In this document: piece after piece, positions 1-9,143 of the stretch
How the letters are laid out: each line of letters starts with the position of its first letter
How positions within the stretch are numbered: position 1 is the first letter of the stretch
Assembly (NCBI RefSeq): GCF_003544855.1
Contig: NZ_CP032101.1
Span: 372,001-436,000 of the forward strand
Origin: Malaciobacter marinus
GTDB taxonomy: Bacteria; Campylobacterota; Campylobacteria; Campylobacterales; Arcobacteraceae
Direction of reading: 5' to 3'
DNA: 64,000 bases
Notes under the pieces: generated by a model
Told to the model about the DNA's origin: nothing
Database searches by the model: none
What the model saw: only the letters and a program-made list of their open reading frames with translations
Program-made: the position numbers and the translations under genes

Positions 1-706
1 AATATTTAAAACCATTTTCTAAAGCAAGATTAATAACTGCTTCACTATTTTTATTCATTTCTTGTGTATTATCACCCATAGGCATAAGATAAGTTTCAAC
101 ATTTGGTAGTTGTTTTAAAATATCTTGAATTTCATTATTTGCTTGAGTTAAAAAATCTTTATTTACTACAAACTTCAAATATTTGTCTTTACACTTATTA
201 ATAATAGATGTAAGTGTTTTTATATTAACTCTTTTTTTCAAAGGTTCTAAGGAATTACTTAATTTTACACTCATAGAAAAAAGTATATCTTCTTGATACT
301 TTTCTGTAATATCTATATTTAAAGATGCATTTGTTTCAATAGTTACTTTATAATCATTTGTTATATAATATTTTAAAAGTTTTTGAAACTCTTTGTTTTT
401 CCAGTAAAGTAGGGGTTCTCCACCTGTTATTACAATATCACATTTATATGAGGGAAGAATTTTATTTACTTCTTCAATCAAATCATTTGCATTTGAAAAT
501 GTATGCCATTGATCTTTAAAAGCTGGATCAACTGCATAATAAGAGTCACATGCACATTTTTTTATGCCACTTGGTGTTTCATACTCTACTGCAAAGCCCT
601 CACATTTGAAGTTGCATTTACCAAAACGTATAAAAACAGAAGCTGTTCCTACTCGTTTACCTTCACCTTGTATTGTAGGACCAAATATTTCATTTACTTC
701 AAGCAT
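1..706 (-). CDS. queE: 7-carboxy-7-deazaguanine synthase QueE (partial, 3' end off window)
   Basis: This is a radical SAM enzyme that converts 6-carboxy-tetrahydropterin to 7-carboxy-7-deazaguanine in queuosine (preQ0) synthesis. The protein starts MLEVNEIFGPTIQGEG, the family's N-terminal signature. A cysteine-rich stretch (CNFKC, then KKCAC after a spacer of about 15 residues) fits the extended-spacing iron-sulfur cluster motif of QueE. The ATG at 706 overlaps the end of queD by 8 bp, and the frame is still open at base 1, so about 235 codons are visible and the C-terminus is missing. It is the last visible gene of a moeA-queC-queD-queE run, and that context strongly supports the call. Confidence 0.9.
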   Translation of the reverse strand, partial: MLEVNEIFGPTIQGEGKRVGTASVFIRFGKCNFKCEGFAVEYETPSGIKKCACDSYYAVDPAFKDQWHTFSNANDLIEEVNKILPSYKCDIVITGGEPLLYWKNKEFQKLLKYYITNDYKVTIETNASLNIDITEKYQEDILFSMSVKLSNSLEPLKKRVNIKTLTSIINKCKDKYLKFVVNKDFLTQANNEIQDILKQLPNVETYLMPMGDNTQEMNKNSEAVINLALENGFKY

Positions 707-1232
707 AAAACGTACTCTTACTTTTTGGAGTTTCCAAAAATTCAACATGGGATACTTTTATACCTAAGTTATTCATTTTTTCTTGAACAATTTCTAAAAA
801 CCATGCTGATAAATTTTCACTTGTTGGTACAAAGTCAACTAAAACATAGCCCTCATAAAGTTCAATTATATGATTTTCTTCATCTTGAAGCTTTGATAAA
901 TCTACTAAATAATATCCCTCATTAAATTTTATTAAGTTTTTTTTATTTACTTTAGGAAGTAAAGTTTCAAATAATGGATCATTTATATCTAAAATAAATT
1001 TATGATCTAAAACATCATCAATAAAAGATTTAAACCAATTTAAGTGCTTAAAATCAGTTACCATACCATCTTTGAGTTTTTTAGCTTCTAGATATACTAA
1101 TATTTTTCCTTGATGACCATGTAGATGTCTACATTTTAAGCATCCATCTAAAGAAAAATCAGTATTTAAAGTTTGTGACCAAACTCTATGCCCATAACAA
1201 AAATCAAACTCTTTTGATATTTTCCAATGCAT
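699..1232 (-). CDS. queD: 6-carboxytetrahydropterin synthase QueD
   Basis: QueD converts dihydroneopterin triphosphate to 6-carboxy-5,6,7,8-tetrahydropterin, the second step of preQ0/queuosine synthesis. The 177-residue protein has the catalytic cysteine region FCYGHRVW near the N-terminus and the zinc-binding CRHLHGHQG motif at about residues 34-42. Both are typical of the PTPS/QueD family. It is somewhat longer than the 120-residue E. coli type, which is usual for Campylobacterota. The start codon overlaps the queC stop by one base (TAATG), and its 3' end overlaps queE, so translational coupling within the operon is likely. Confidence 0.93.
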   Translation of the reverse strand: MHWKISKEFDFCYGHRVWSQTLNTDFSLDGCLKCRHLHGHQGKILVYLEAKKLKDGMVTDFKHLNWFKSFIDDVLDHKFILDINDPLFETLLPKVNKKNLIKFNEGYYLVDLSKLQDEENHIIELYEGYVLVDFVPTSENLSAWFLEIVQEKMNNLGIKVSHVEFLETPKSKSTFYA

Positions 1233-1903
1233 TATTTTACCTTATAAGGAATTTTATCTTCACTATTTGCTTTTTTAAACCCATTTAATCTTAATCTACA
1301 ACTATCACAAACTCCACATGCCTCTTCTTCTTCTTTATAACAAGACCAAGTAAGATTTAAAGGAACATTTAATTCAAGTGCTTTTAATACAATTTCATTT
1401 TTCATTAGATGAACTAGTGGTGTTTTTATTTCAAGTTTTGTATCTTCTTTTGTACCTGTATTAATTGTATTCGTGATTGATTTAATAAAATCATCTGTAC
1501 AATCTGGATATCCAGAACTATCTTCTTCTACAACTCCTATATACAATGCACTTGCATTCTCTTTTTCTGCAATTGCTGTTGCAATTGATAGAAAAATACC
1601 ATTTCTAAATGGAACATATGTAATAGGAACACCAGCTTCAACACCACCAACTGGTACATCAATATTTTTATCAGTTAATGCACTAGCTCCAATTTGAGTG
1701 AAAAATGGTATATCAATTTCGTATTTTTCTTCAATTTTTAAGTCATTGCATATATCTCTAAATGCTTTTAGCTCTCTATCTTGTGTCCTTTGTCCATAAT
1801 TAAAATGAACTGCAATAATTTCATAGCCTTCATTTTTTGCAATATAAGATGCTAATGTAGAGTCCATTCCTCCACTTAATATACAAACTGCTCTTTTTTT
1901 CAT
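1232..1903 (-). CDS. queC: 7-cyano-7-deazaguanine synthase QueC
   Basis: QueC is an ATP-dependent enzyme that turns 7-carboxy-7-deazaguanine into preQ0. The protein starts [17 protein letters not shown], where SGGMDS is the PP-loop pyrophosphatase motif. A C-terminal zinc-binding cysteine set ([15 protein letters not shown]) completes the family signature. The frame is open up to 1945, but the ATG at 1903 is preferred for two reasons. It forms an ATGA overlap with the moeA stop, and it puts the PP-loop at the usual distance from the N-terminus. An AAGGA sequence lies upstream. It sits between moeA and queD in one tightly packed run. Confidence 0.94.
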   Translation of the reverse strand: MKKRAVCILSGGMDSTLASYIAKNEGYEIIAVHFNYGQRTQDRELKAFRDICNDLKIEEKYEIDIPFFTQIGASALTDKNIDVPVGGVEAGVPITYVPFRNGIFLSIATAIAEKENASALYIGVVEEDSSGYPDCTDDFIKSITNTINTGTKEDTKLEIKTPLVHLMKNEIVLKALELNVPLNLTWSCYKEEEEACGVCDSCRLRLNGFKKANSEDKIPYKVK

Positions 1904-3114
1904 TTTGTTATAAAATCCTTTTTTATATCCGTAAAGAATTTCCAATTAATTGGTAAAATTTTAACTTCATCATTTTCTAAAAGTTCATCATTGTTTTCAT
2001 CTACTACTATCATGCTATTAGCATTTGAAAGTACATTTACCATTCCAGGAGCTCTTTTTTTTGAAGGTGTAAAATACTCTCCATCAAAATCACCAGGAAT
2101 TACAGTAGTTCTTTTTTTATTTTTAAGTGGCTCTGACATTTTGCCAATTATATAATTGTGAAAAATGTTTCTAGAACCTCTTAATTTTTGTACAATTAAT
2201 TTTCCAAAAACTTCAAAAATAAGTGCAGAAGCTAAAGGATTTCCAGGAAGATTTAAAATATATGTATCTTTTATTTTTCCAAATATAGTTGGTTTTCCAG
2301 GTTTTATGTAAATACCATCAATTATAGTTTTAAAATCAAGTGTGTTAAAAGCTTCTTTTGTAAAATCCGCATCCCCAACACTTACTCCTCCTGATGTTAT
2401 AATCAAATCAGCTTCTAGTGAGTTTTCAATAAGTTCTTTTATTGATTCAACACTATCTTTTGCTTGTCCCATAAAAGTAACTTCACAACCAAGTTCAATT
2501 GCTCTTGCTAGAAATGTTGGAGTATTTGAGTTGTAAATTTGATAATCTTCAATTTTTTCATAATGAAGTTTTAACTCTTCTCCTGAAGCAAAAACAGCAA
2601 TTTTAGGTTTTTTATATACTTTTATATGTGATATTCCTTGAGAAGAAAGTAGGGTGATTTTTGCAAAATTTAATCTAGAACCTTTTTTTATTAGATGTTC
2701 ATGTAAGTCAATATCTTCACCAACATATCTTATGTGTTGAAACTCTTTTACGTTTTTTGTTATTTCTATTTTGTTGTTTTTCTCTTTTGTCTCTTCTTTT
2801 GGTATTATTGCGGTTGTATTTTTAGGAACTCTAGCCCCTGTCATTATTTTCACACAAGTATTAGGTTTAAGTTCTGTATCTTTATTGTCACCTGCAAAAA
2901 TAGTATCTATAATTTCAAGTTCATTATTTTTATCTTCATATCTAATAGCATAGCCATCCATAGCAGAATTATCAAATTTTGGAAGAGCGTATTGTGCAAA
3001 GATATCATCTGTACAAACTCTATTGATACTTTTTTCTATGGGTATAATTTCATAATTTAAATTTATTTGTAAATTTTCTATAATACTTAGTGCTTCTTTA
3101 ACGTTTAAAGCCAT
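1900..3114 (-). CDS. moeA: molybdopterin molybdenumtransferase MoeA
   Basis: MoeA inserts molybdate into adenylylated molybdopterin to make the molybdenum cofactor. The 404-residue length fits the family. Visible motifs are [10 protein letters not shown] near residue 48, the MTGARVP segment near residue 93, the [11 protein letters not shown] motif in the MoCF-binding domain, and PGKPTIFGK followed by LPGNPLA, all standard for MoeA. It is the first gene of the moeA-queC-queD-queE run and overlaps queC by 4 bp. Grouping with the queuosine genes probably reflects operon packing rather than a shared pathway. Confidence 0.95.
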   Translation of the reverse strand: MALNVKEALSIIENLQINLNYEIIPIEKSINRVCTDDIFAQYALPKFDNSAMDGYAIRYEDKNNELEIIDTIFAGDNKDTELKPNTCVKIMTGARVPKNTTAIIPKEETKEKNNKIEITKNVKEFQHIRYVGEDIDLHEHLIKKGSRLNFAKITLLSSQGISHIKVYKKPKIAVFASGEELKLHYEKIEDYQIYNSNTPTFLARAIELGCEVTFMGQAKDSVESIKELIENSLEADLIITSGGVSVGDADFTKEAFNTLDFKTIIDGIYIKPGKPTIFGKIKDTYILNLPGNPLASALIFEVFGKLIVQKLRGSRNIFHNYIIGKMSEPLKNKKRTTVIPGDFDGEYFTPSKKRAPGMVNVLSNANSMIVVDENNDELLENDEVKILPINWKFFTDIKKDFITK

Positions 3115-3184
3115 TTTTTTCCTTTACTAATACCTTATGACAAGTTTGCTATAATACCAAAATTTTTTAAAAGTGAGATAAACA

Positions 3185-3589
3185 ATGGAAATTATGCAAG
3201 AAGCAATAACAACACATGTATATGCAATCTTTTTTTTCTTAGCTATTATACTTTTTAACTTTTACAGTTTGATTTTTGTTAAAGATTTTATAAAATTAGC
3301 AAAAAGATTAAAACTTACAACACCTGTGTATCACTTAAGTAATGCAGTAATTATGTACACAGGAGCAATTGTTTCTGCATATGCACGTAGTTTTAGTTTT
3401 ACTATCATTATAATGATAGCAGCTTCAATTTTTTTACTTGTAATTGAAATAAAAAGATATAAAAAAATGAGAGTTATTAAATCAACTGATATAAAAGCTC
3501 AAGAAGAATTTATACCTTATGCAAAAAAGATTTATACTATAGAACTACTTGTTTTAGTTAGTGTATATATTATTTCAAAGGTATTTTAA
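3185..3589 (+). CDS. small conserved membrane protein of unknown function
   Basis: This 134-residue protein has about four predicted hydrophobic segments, at residues 12-32, 52-65, 70-87 and 115-133, separated by short basic loops such as KRLK and KRYKKMR. I do not recognise a family motif. It lies 2 bp upstream of rsmE and is probably co-transcribed with it. An AGTGAGA sequence sits 7 bp before the ATG at 3185; a second ATG at 3194 is possible. Small integral membrane proteins next to rsmE occur in related genomes, but no function can be read from the sequence. Confidence 0.75.
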   Translation: MEIMQEAITTHVYAIFFFLAIILFNFYSLIFVKDFIKLAKRLKLTTPVYHLSNAVIMYTGAIVSAYARSFSFTIIIMIAASIFLLVIEIKRYKKMRVIKSTDIKAQEEFIPYAKKIYTIELLVLVSVYIISKVF

Positions 3590-3591
3590 GT

Positions 3592-4263
3592 ATGCAATTT
3601 ACTTATCATGAAAATGCAAAAGAGGCTGTTTTAAATATAGAGAATGATAATTTTAAACACTTAATAAAAGCAAGAAGACATAAAGTATCAGATGAAATTG
3701 CATTTAGAAATTTAAAAGATAATTATCTTTATTTTTATAAGATAGTTTCAATTGATAGAAAAAGTGCTTCTTTAAAATTAGAGTCAAAAAAAGAGTATAT
3801 TGTAAAACTTGATAAACAGTTACACATTGCTTGGTGTATAGTTGATCCTAAAACTATAGAAAAAGAACTTCCATATTTAAATGAACTTGGAGTAAGTAAG
3901 ATTACTTTTATTCCTTGTGATTATTCTCAAAACAACTTTAAATTAAATTTTGAGAAAATGGAAAAGATTCTTGTTAATTCTTCTCAACAGTGTGGAAGAA
4001 GTGATATTATAAAGCTTGAACTAGCAAACTGCTTAGATGATTTTATTAAAGAAAATCCAAATACTTATATGTTGAATTTTTCAAAAAATAGTGTAGATTC
4101 TAAAAAAGATGATATAAAAACAATTATAATTGGTTGTGAGGGTGGATTTTCAAATAATGAAATAGATAGGTTTGATAAAGAAAAAATTGTTGGCTTTAAT
4201 ACAAATTTAATATTGAAATCTCAAACTGCAATTACAGCAGTTGCAGTAAAAATACTTATTTAA
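3592..4263 (+). CDS. rsmE: 16S rRNA (uracil(1498)-N(3))-methyltransferase RsmE
   Basis: RsmE is a SPOUT-class methyltransferase that modifies U1498 of 16S rRNA using SAM. At 223 residues it is slightly short for the family. The N-terminal half carries the RNA-binding region (HLIKARRHKVSDEI). The C-terminal half carries the knot motifs: a QQCGRSD segment, then IIIGCEGGFSNNEID, then LILKSQTAITAV, which corresponds to the SAM-binding LGxRILRxETA motif in divergent form. It follows the small membrane protein gene by 2 bp, and a strong hairpin terminator follows it. Confidence 0.9.
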   Translation: MQFTYHENAKEAVLNIENDNFKHLIKARRHKVSDEIAFRNLKDNYLYFYKIVSIDRKSASLKLESKKEYIVKLDKQLHIAWCIVDPKTIEKELPYLNELGVSKITFIPCDYSQNNFKLNFEKMEKILVNSSQQCGRSDIIKLELANCLDDFIKENPNTYMLNFSKNSVDSKKDDIKTIIIGCEGGFSNNEIDRFDKEKIVGFNTNLILKSQTAITAVAVKILI

Positions 4264-4265
4264 TG

Positions 4266-4293
4266 AAAAGATAAACTAAAAAGTTTATCTTTT
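4266..4293. terminator. rho-independent terminator between convergent rsmE and cytochrome c gene
   Basis: A perfect 12-bp inverted repeat (arms 4266-4277 and 4282-4293, loop AAAA) runs into a T-run on the plus strand. Its A-rich 5' side gives a U-run on the minus strand as well, so it can serve both convergent genes. Confidence 0.75.
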
Positions 4294-4296
4294 TTA

Positions 4297-4692
4297 TTAC
4301 CAACTTCTAACTATTGAATGACATCTTGAACATGCATTTAAGATATCAGAGTATGCATTAGCTGCATTTAAATATGCTTTATCTTCTAAGTTTAGCTCTA
4401 AGATATTTATATCTAAACTAATTCTTTTAGAAGCAGTTGATGCAACATTTACCATATGTTTTTTCTCTTTTGGTAAGTACTGTCCAATTACTTTTTCATC
4501 AGAAAATAATTTATTTCCATCTTGAACAAGTTTTGAACCACTTTTAATTAATTCAATATTGTTATTTAAAAACCCTTGTTGAATTTGAGTAATTCCTTGT
4601 TCCATGATAGACATAGATTTTTGCATAACATCTTGGGCACTAGCAATCCCAAAAGCTAATGTACATGCTAATACGATTTTTCCTAACTTCAT
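4297..4692 (-). CDS. small periplasmic cytochrome c (c'-like, C-terminal CxxCH)
   Basis: The protein is about 131 residues. It begins MKLGKIVLACTLAFGIASAQ, a clear signal peptide, and the mature part is alpha-helical with one haem c attachment site (CSRCH) six residues from the C-terminus. A haem motif at the end of a helical bundle is the arrangement of class II cytochromes (c' and c556). The frame is open 19 codons further upstream, but the ATG at 4692 is chosen because the signal peptide starts there and AAAGGGA sits just before it. It probably carries electrons or binds small ligands in the periplasm. The partner is unknown. Confidence 0.75.
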   Translation of the reverse strand: MKLGKIVLACTLAFGIASAQDVMQKSMSIMEQGITQIQQGFLNNNIELIKSGSKLVQDGNKLFSDEKVIGQYLPKEKKHMVNVASTASKRISLDINILELNLEDKAYLNAANAYSDILNACSRCHSIVRSW

Positions 4693-4818
4693 ATTCGTCC
4701 CTTTAAATTTTGTTACATTTATGTTACTATTTAATCTGTTAAACAGCACTTAAGTTTTATAAAAAAAGGTAATAATTAAAAAATTGAAATAATATTTTGT
4801 AAAATTGTAGCAGTATAA

Positions 4819-4857
4819 TAAAAAAGGCCTAGATTGTAAAACCTAGGCCTTTTTTTA
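4819..4857 (-). terminator. terminator downstream of the petABC operon
   Basis: An 8-bp GC-containing inverted repeat (AGGCCTAG at 4825-4832, CTAGGCCT at 4843-4850) has A/T runs on both sides, giving a U-run in either direction. It lies just after petC on the minus strand and upstream of the cytochrome c gene. Confidence 0.8.
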
Positions 4858-4875
4858 TTTTAGAAAGTAAATATT

Positions 4876-5748
4876 CTAGTGAAGATTTCTCCAAAGTTTT
4901 GCTTTCCATAACCAAGCAAAAATTGCAAATATCACTAAGTAAATTAGGAATTTTGGTCCTAATTCTTCTCTTTCAGCTTTTTTTGAATCTCCAACTTGTT
5001 CCATATAATCAATAGCTTGTTGCTCAGCTTTTTGAGTTAAACCAACTCTTGGCATTGCAGTTCCCTCTAAGTGTTTTTGAGGGTCATTGATAAATGTATG
5101 TAAGTATGATTCACCTCTACTTCTAATATATTGAGATAAATCAGGAGGAGTTTTCCCCATATATGCTTTGATATTTTCATTTGGAGTATGAGCGGCCATT
5201 GTTCCACCTTTCATATCCCCATATTTAATACCATGACATCTTTGACAAGCATCTGTAAATACTTCTTTATTTGTCATTTCTTCAGGTGCAATTGATTGTA
5301 AATAAGCAACCATATCAGCAATTTCTTGTGGTTGCATCCACTCATAACCTGGCATTGGATGAATTCTTCCATCTTTGAATTTATGTTCAACTTTTGAAGC
5401 TTTTGCAGGATTTTTTATAAATGCAGCTAAATAATCAGCATTATAAAGATTTCCAGCAGTACTTAAATCAGGTGGTACAACACCATAACTAGCAGCAGAA
5501 GTTGCATCATCCATTACAGGAGGAAAACCTTCTTTTTCAATTGAGTGACAAGCTGTACAGTTAGTTTGAACTAAAGAAGCACCATTTGTTGCATTTCCTG
5601 TTAGTCCGTTTAAACCATCTACATCTTTATACTCATAATCAGCTGGTTCTACATGTGGGTGCATTTGCGAATGAGCAAATGGCTCAACTCCCCAATAAGT
5701 AATAAGAGTAAATACTACTACAACTATTAATACTTTCAACTCTCTCAT
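4876..5748 (-). CDS. petC: ubiquinol-cytochrome c reductase, di-haem cytochrome c1 subunit
   Basis: This is the cytochrome c subunit of the bc1 complex (complex III), which passes electrons from the Rieske protein to periplasmic cytochromes. The 290-residue protein has an N-terminal membrane segment (residues 6-20), two haem c sites, CTACH at 64-68 and CQRCH at 168-172, and a C-terminal anchor (about 267-283, rich in I, L, F and W). Two cytochrome c domains in one chain is the Campylobacterota form, unlike the mono-haem c1 of mitochondria and Alphaproteobacteria. The start overlaps the petB stop by one base (TAATG). Confidence 0.93.
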   Translation of the reverse strand: MRELKVLIVVVVFTLITYWGVEPFAHSQMHPHVEPADYEYKDVDGLNGLTGNATNGASLVQTNCTACHSIEKEGFPPVMDDATSAASYGVVPPDLSTAGNLYNADYLAAFIKNPAKASKVEHKFKDGRIHPMPGYEWMQPQEIADMVAYLQSIAPEEMTNKEVFTDACQRCHGIKYGDMKGGTMAAHTPNENIKAYMGKTPPDLSQYIRSRGESYLHTFINDPQKHLEGTAMPRVGLTQKAEQQAIDYMEQVGDSKKAEREELGPKFLIYLVIFAIFAWLWKAKLWRNLH

Positions 5749-6995
5749 TATGCACCTCTCTTTTTAGCATCTGCTTTTGTAATAATTGGCAACAATAAAA
5801 ATAAAATGATAAATATCGTAGCAGATACAAATCCTACCCATGCATTTATACCTGTTGGAGGTAATTTACCATATACAGTCAATACAATTAAATCAACCAT
5901 TAAAAGCCAGAACCAAATATTAAACCCAGGTCTTTTATGAGCTGGTAATACAGCTGGATCTCTATCTAAGAATGGGAAAATAAAGAAAATAACATTTGCA
6001 AAACCAAATGCAATAAGTCCAACATCAAATGCTTTAATAGGTCCAATATCAAAGAAGAATCCTCTTAATACTTCATATGACCATAAGAAATACCACTCAG
6101 GATAAATATGTGCAGGAGTTACCATATTATCAGCAGGATCAAAGTTAACTGGATCCATTGCAAAACTATAATGGAAGAATACTAAATAAAAATAGAAAAT
6201 TAAAAAGATTCCTAATACAGCTAAATCTTTTGAAATAAAGATAGGCCAGAATGGAATAACTTTTGATTCTTTTTTATTCCCACTTAAATACTTTTCAGCT
6301 TCAGCATCAAAGTCAATATCTTCTGATTCTTGATTGTTAACATGAGGAATTCTTAATGTATAAAAGTGAACTACAATAATACCCATAATAACAATAGGTA
6401 ATAAGAATACATGTAACATAAAAAATCTAGTTAATGTAGCATCAGCAACGTTAAAGTCACCTCTAATCCACACAACTAATGCATCACCAATAAATGGAAC
6501 ACCACCAAAAAGGTTTGTAATAACCATTGCAGCCCAGTAAGACATTTGTCCCCATGGTAACATATATCCAGAGAATCCAGCAGCAGAAAATGTTACAAAT
6601 AATAACATACCTGAAATCCAAATCATCTCTCTACCTTGCTTATAAGAACCATAGTAGATACCTGTTAGCATGTGAATATAGATGATTAAAAATACAACAG
6701 AAGCTGCAACACCATGCATATGTCTAAATAACCAACCATATGCAACTTCTTGCATAATTGTATAGTTTACAGAATCAAATGCTAAGTTAACATCTGGTTT
6801 GTAGTACATCATTAAAAAAATTCCTGAAATTACAAGAATACCAAATGTAGTAGCTAATAATACACCCATTGCCCATAAGAAGTTAATATCTTTTGGAATC
6901 CAATATTCAGTCATTAAAACTTTGTTTAGTGTTGTAGTGTTTAATCTTTGATCTAACCACTCACCAACAGAGTTTGCTTTTGTAAATTTTGCCAT
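5748..6995 (-). CDS. petB: ubiquinol-cytochrome c reductase, cytochrome b subunit
   Basis: This is the membrane core of the bc1 complex, with quinol oxidation and reduction sites and two b haems. The 415-residue protein has eight or more hydrophobic helices. Haem-ligating histidines appear in helix B (RHMHGVAAS and IYIHML) and in helix D (FFMLHVFLLP and VVHFYTLR). The quinone-site signature PEWYF is present as HIYPEWYFLWSYE. It sits between petA and petC with 11-bp and 1-bp junctions, giving one co-transcribed unit petA-petB-petC. Confidence 0.96.
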   Translation of the reverse strand: MAKFTKANSVGEWLDQRLNTTTLNKVLMTEYWIPKDINFLWAMGVLLATTFGILVISGIFLMMYYKPDVNLAFDSVNYTIMQEVAYGWLFRHMHGVAASVVFLIIYIHMLTGIYYGSYKQGREMIWISGMLLFVTFSAAGFSGYMLPWGQMSYWAAMVITNLFGGVPFIGDALVVWIRGDFNVADATLTRFFMLHVFLLPIVIMGIIVVHFYTLRIPHVNNQESEDIDFDAEAEKYLSGNKKESKVIPFWPIFISKDLAVLGIFLIFYFYLVFFHYSFAMDPVNFDPADNMVTPAHIYPEWYFLWSYEVLRGFFFDIGPIKAFDVGLIAFGFANVIFFIFPFLDRDPAVLPAHKRPGFNIWFWLLMVDLIVLTVYGKLPPTGINAWVGFVSATIFIILFLLLPIITKADAKKRGA

Positions 6996-7006
6996 TATTT
7001 AACTCC

Positions 7007-7507
7007 TTACGCCATCATCGCAGCTGCGATTTCTTTGTATTCTGGTCCTTCTTCACCTAAAGTAAGTGTATTCCCAGAAACACTAAACGGAGGCAGATCA
7101 AGAGGTCTTGGAGGAGGTCCAAATGTTTGCTTCCCACTAGCATTAAACTCCCCACCATGACATGCGCATTTCCACATATCTTTTTTCCATGCTGGAATAC
7201 ATCCAAGGTGAGTACATAATCCAATAGCAATAGTAAATCTATCACCATTAACTACTAAGTCTCTTTTAGAATCTTCCATTTCAGCAGTCTTTTTAAGAAT
7301 AAAAATCGGCTTACCTCTCCACATGATTGTACTTGGCTCACCAGCTTTACTTTTACTAAGATCAAACTCAGTAAATCCGCTAGCTAATACACTTGGAAGT
7401 GGGTCCCATGCTTTCTTCATACCAACTAAAGAAGCGGCACCTCCAACTGCAGCAACTGCAGCAAAAGTGTATCCAAGAAAATCCCGTCTATTTGTTTCGT
7501 TAGACAT
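7007..7507 (-). CDS. petA: ubiquinol-cytochrome c reductase, Rieske [2Fe-2S] subunit
   Basis: This is the Rieske subunit of the bc1 complex. The N-terminus has a Tat-type signal/anchor: NRRDFLG at residues 6-12, then an Ala-rich hydrophobic segment to about 29. The cluster boxes are CTHLGC (98-103) and CACHGG (114-119). By analogy with characterised Rieske proteins, Cys98, His100, Cys114 and His117 bind the cluster and Cys103-Cys116 form the disulfide. A PPPRPLDLPPF loop follows, also typical. It is the first gene of the petABC operon. Confidence 0.96.
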   Translation of the reverse strand: MSNETNRRDFLGYTFAAVAAVGGAASLVGMKKAWDPLPSVLASGFTEFDLSKSKAGEPSTIMWRGKPIFILKKTAEMEDSKRDLVVNGDRFTIAIGLCTHLGCIPAWKKDMWKCACHGGEFNASGKQTFGPPPRPLDLPPFSVSGNTLTLGEEGPEYKEIAAAMMA

Positions 7508-7640
7508 TTATCTTCCTTATTTTAAAATAAAATTTGTTTATTATATTGTTAATTTTCTTAAAGTGTAATGACGCAAGTCAAATTGGAACTATTTATGTAG
7601 ATTTTGTGAGAAAATTACACACAAAAATTATAAGATTAAG

Positions 7641-7669
7641 TTATTAGAGAGCTTATGCTTCTCTAATAA
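7641..7669 (-). terminator. possible hairpin at the thrC 3' end
   Basis: An imperfect inverted repeat (7641-7652 with 7657-7669, one bulge) overlaps the thrC stop codon. There is no strong U-run on the minus strand, so its role as a terminator is uncertain. Confidence 0.3.
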
Positions 7670-9134
7670 ATTTTACTATTTCTTTTTCGATATCTTCTTT
7701 ATCTATAATTGAGTTATGAATAATTTTTGAAGAAAATAATTTTTTAATGCTTTGCGGTAATTTGGCATTGTATTTAGAAGATATTTCCTCTAAAGCATCC
7801 TTATCAGCATAAATTTCATCATCTTCTTTTAAGGCATTTAAAACTGTTGGTGAGAATTTTGTCCACTCAGCTGTTGAATATATAACAGTTTTTAGATTTT
7901 TTTCTCTAAGGTTTTCATATGCTTTTAAACAAGTAGCTGTATGAGGATCCATAAGGTACTTTTCATCAATGAATTTTTTTATTATTTCTTTCCCATAATT
8001 ATCATTTGAGTTTATTGCAGAAAACTCATTTTGAAGTAAATCAAGTTCTTCTTTTGTTAATTGAAACTTCTTATTTTCATTTAAACTGTCAAATAGCTCT
8101 TTTGTTCTTTTTGCTCCAAATAAGTGATATATTACTCTTTCAATATTTGAAGATTTAAGTATATCCATAGCAGGAGATTTTGTTAGAATTAATTTTTTAT
8201 TTGAAATATCATAAATTCCTGTATTAATCCACTCTGTTAATATGTTATTTTCATTTGATGCAACTAAAAGTTTTTTAATAGGAAGACCCATTTTTTTAGC
8301 ATAAAAACCACCTAGTACATTTCCAAAATTTCCACTTGGCACTACTAAATAGATTTTTTCACCATAAGTTATCTCTTCTTGTCTTAATAATTCTAAGTAA
8401 GAGTGAAAATGATAAATAATTTGAAATATGATTCTTCCAAAGTTTACAGAGTTTGCTGCACTTAATTTTATTCCATCATTTTCAAGTTCTTTTTTAAATG
8501 ACTCAGAAGAAAGAAGTTTTTTCAATGCATTTTGAGCATCATCAAAGTTACCTTTTATTCCAATTACTTTTTGATTATTTCCATCTTCACAAACCATTTG
8601 AAGTTTTTGTACATCAGAAGTTCCACCATCTGGATATAAACAAGCTATCTTTATATTTTCTTTATTTTTAAATGTATTAAGAGCAGCTGGACCTGTATCT
8701 CCACTTGTTGCTGCTAAAATAAGATATTTTTCATCTTTTTGTTTAGCAATTGAAGATAAAATAGAACCAAAAGGTTGTAAAGCCATATCTTTAAATGCTC
8801 TTGTTGGTCCATGATATTGTTCATGAACAAATAAATCATCTTTTACTTTTACTACAGGACAAGGATTTAAGCCATCATCAAAATTATCATATAAAGCCAA
8901 TGCTTGATTTATATCTTCATCTGTAATATCTATTTCAAATGCTTTTAAGATATCAAATGCTAATTGTTTATAATCACAATCTAAATGATTTTGCAAAAAA
9001 TTATCTTCAAGTTTTGGAAGCTCTTTTGGTACATATAATCCACCAAAAGATGCACTTGGGCTTAATATAGCTTCGCTAAAAGAAACCTCACTTGGTTTTA
9101 TCTTATCATTTCCTCTTGTTTCAATAAAGTTCAT
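7653..9134 (-). CDS. thrC: threonine synthase
   Basis: This PLP enzyme makes threonine from O-phosphohomoserine. The 493-residue length and the N-terminus (FIETRGN, then SFSEAILSPSASFGGLYVP) match the long bacterial ThrC class. The PLP lysine lies in GPTRAFKDMALQPFG at about residue 118. LILAATSGDTGPAAL and PSGNFGNVLGGFYAK are the phosphate-binding and substrate segments. It starts 9 bp after argB, so the two amino-acid genes are probably co-transcribed. Confidence 0.95.
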   Translation of the reverse strand: MNFIETRGNDKIKPSEVSFSEAILSPSASFGGLYVPKELPKLEDNFLQNHLDCDYKQLAFDILKAFEIDITDEDINQALALYDNFDDGLNPCPVVKVKDDLFVHEQYHGPTRAFKDMALQPFGSILSSIAKQKDEKYLILAATSGDTGPAALNTFKNKENIKIACLYPDGGTSDVQKLQMVCEDGNNQKVIGIKGNFDDAQNALKKLLSSESFKKELENDGIKLSAANSVNFGRIIFQIIYHFHSYLELLRQEEITYGEKIYLVVPSGNFGNVLGGFYAKKMGLPIKKLLVASNENNILTEWINTGIYDISNKKLILTKSPAMDILKSSNIERVIYHLFGAKRTKELFDSLNENKKFQLTKEELDLLQNEFSAINSNDNYGKEIIKKFIDEKYLMDPHTATCLKAYENLREKNLKTVIYSTAEWTKFSPTVLNALKEDDEIYADKDALEEISSKYNAKLPQSIKKLFSSKIIHNSIIDKEDIEKEIVKFIREA

Positions 9135-9143
9135 TTTTTCCCT

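Noticed and set aside
503-925. Plus-strand reading frame over queD/queE
   Set aside because: It is antisense to queE and queD, both of which have clear family motifs, and the frame has low-complexity Phe/Tyr-rich content.
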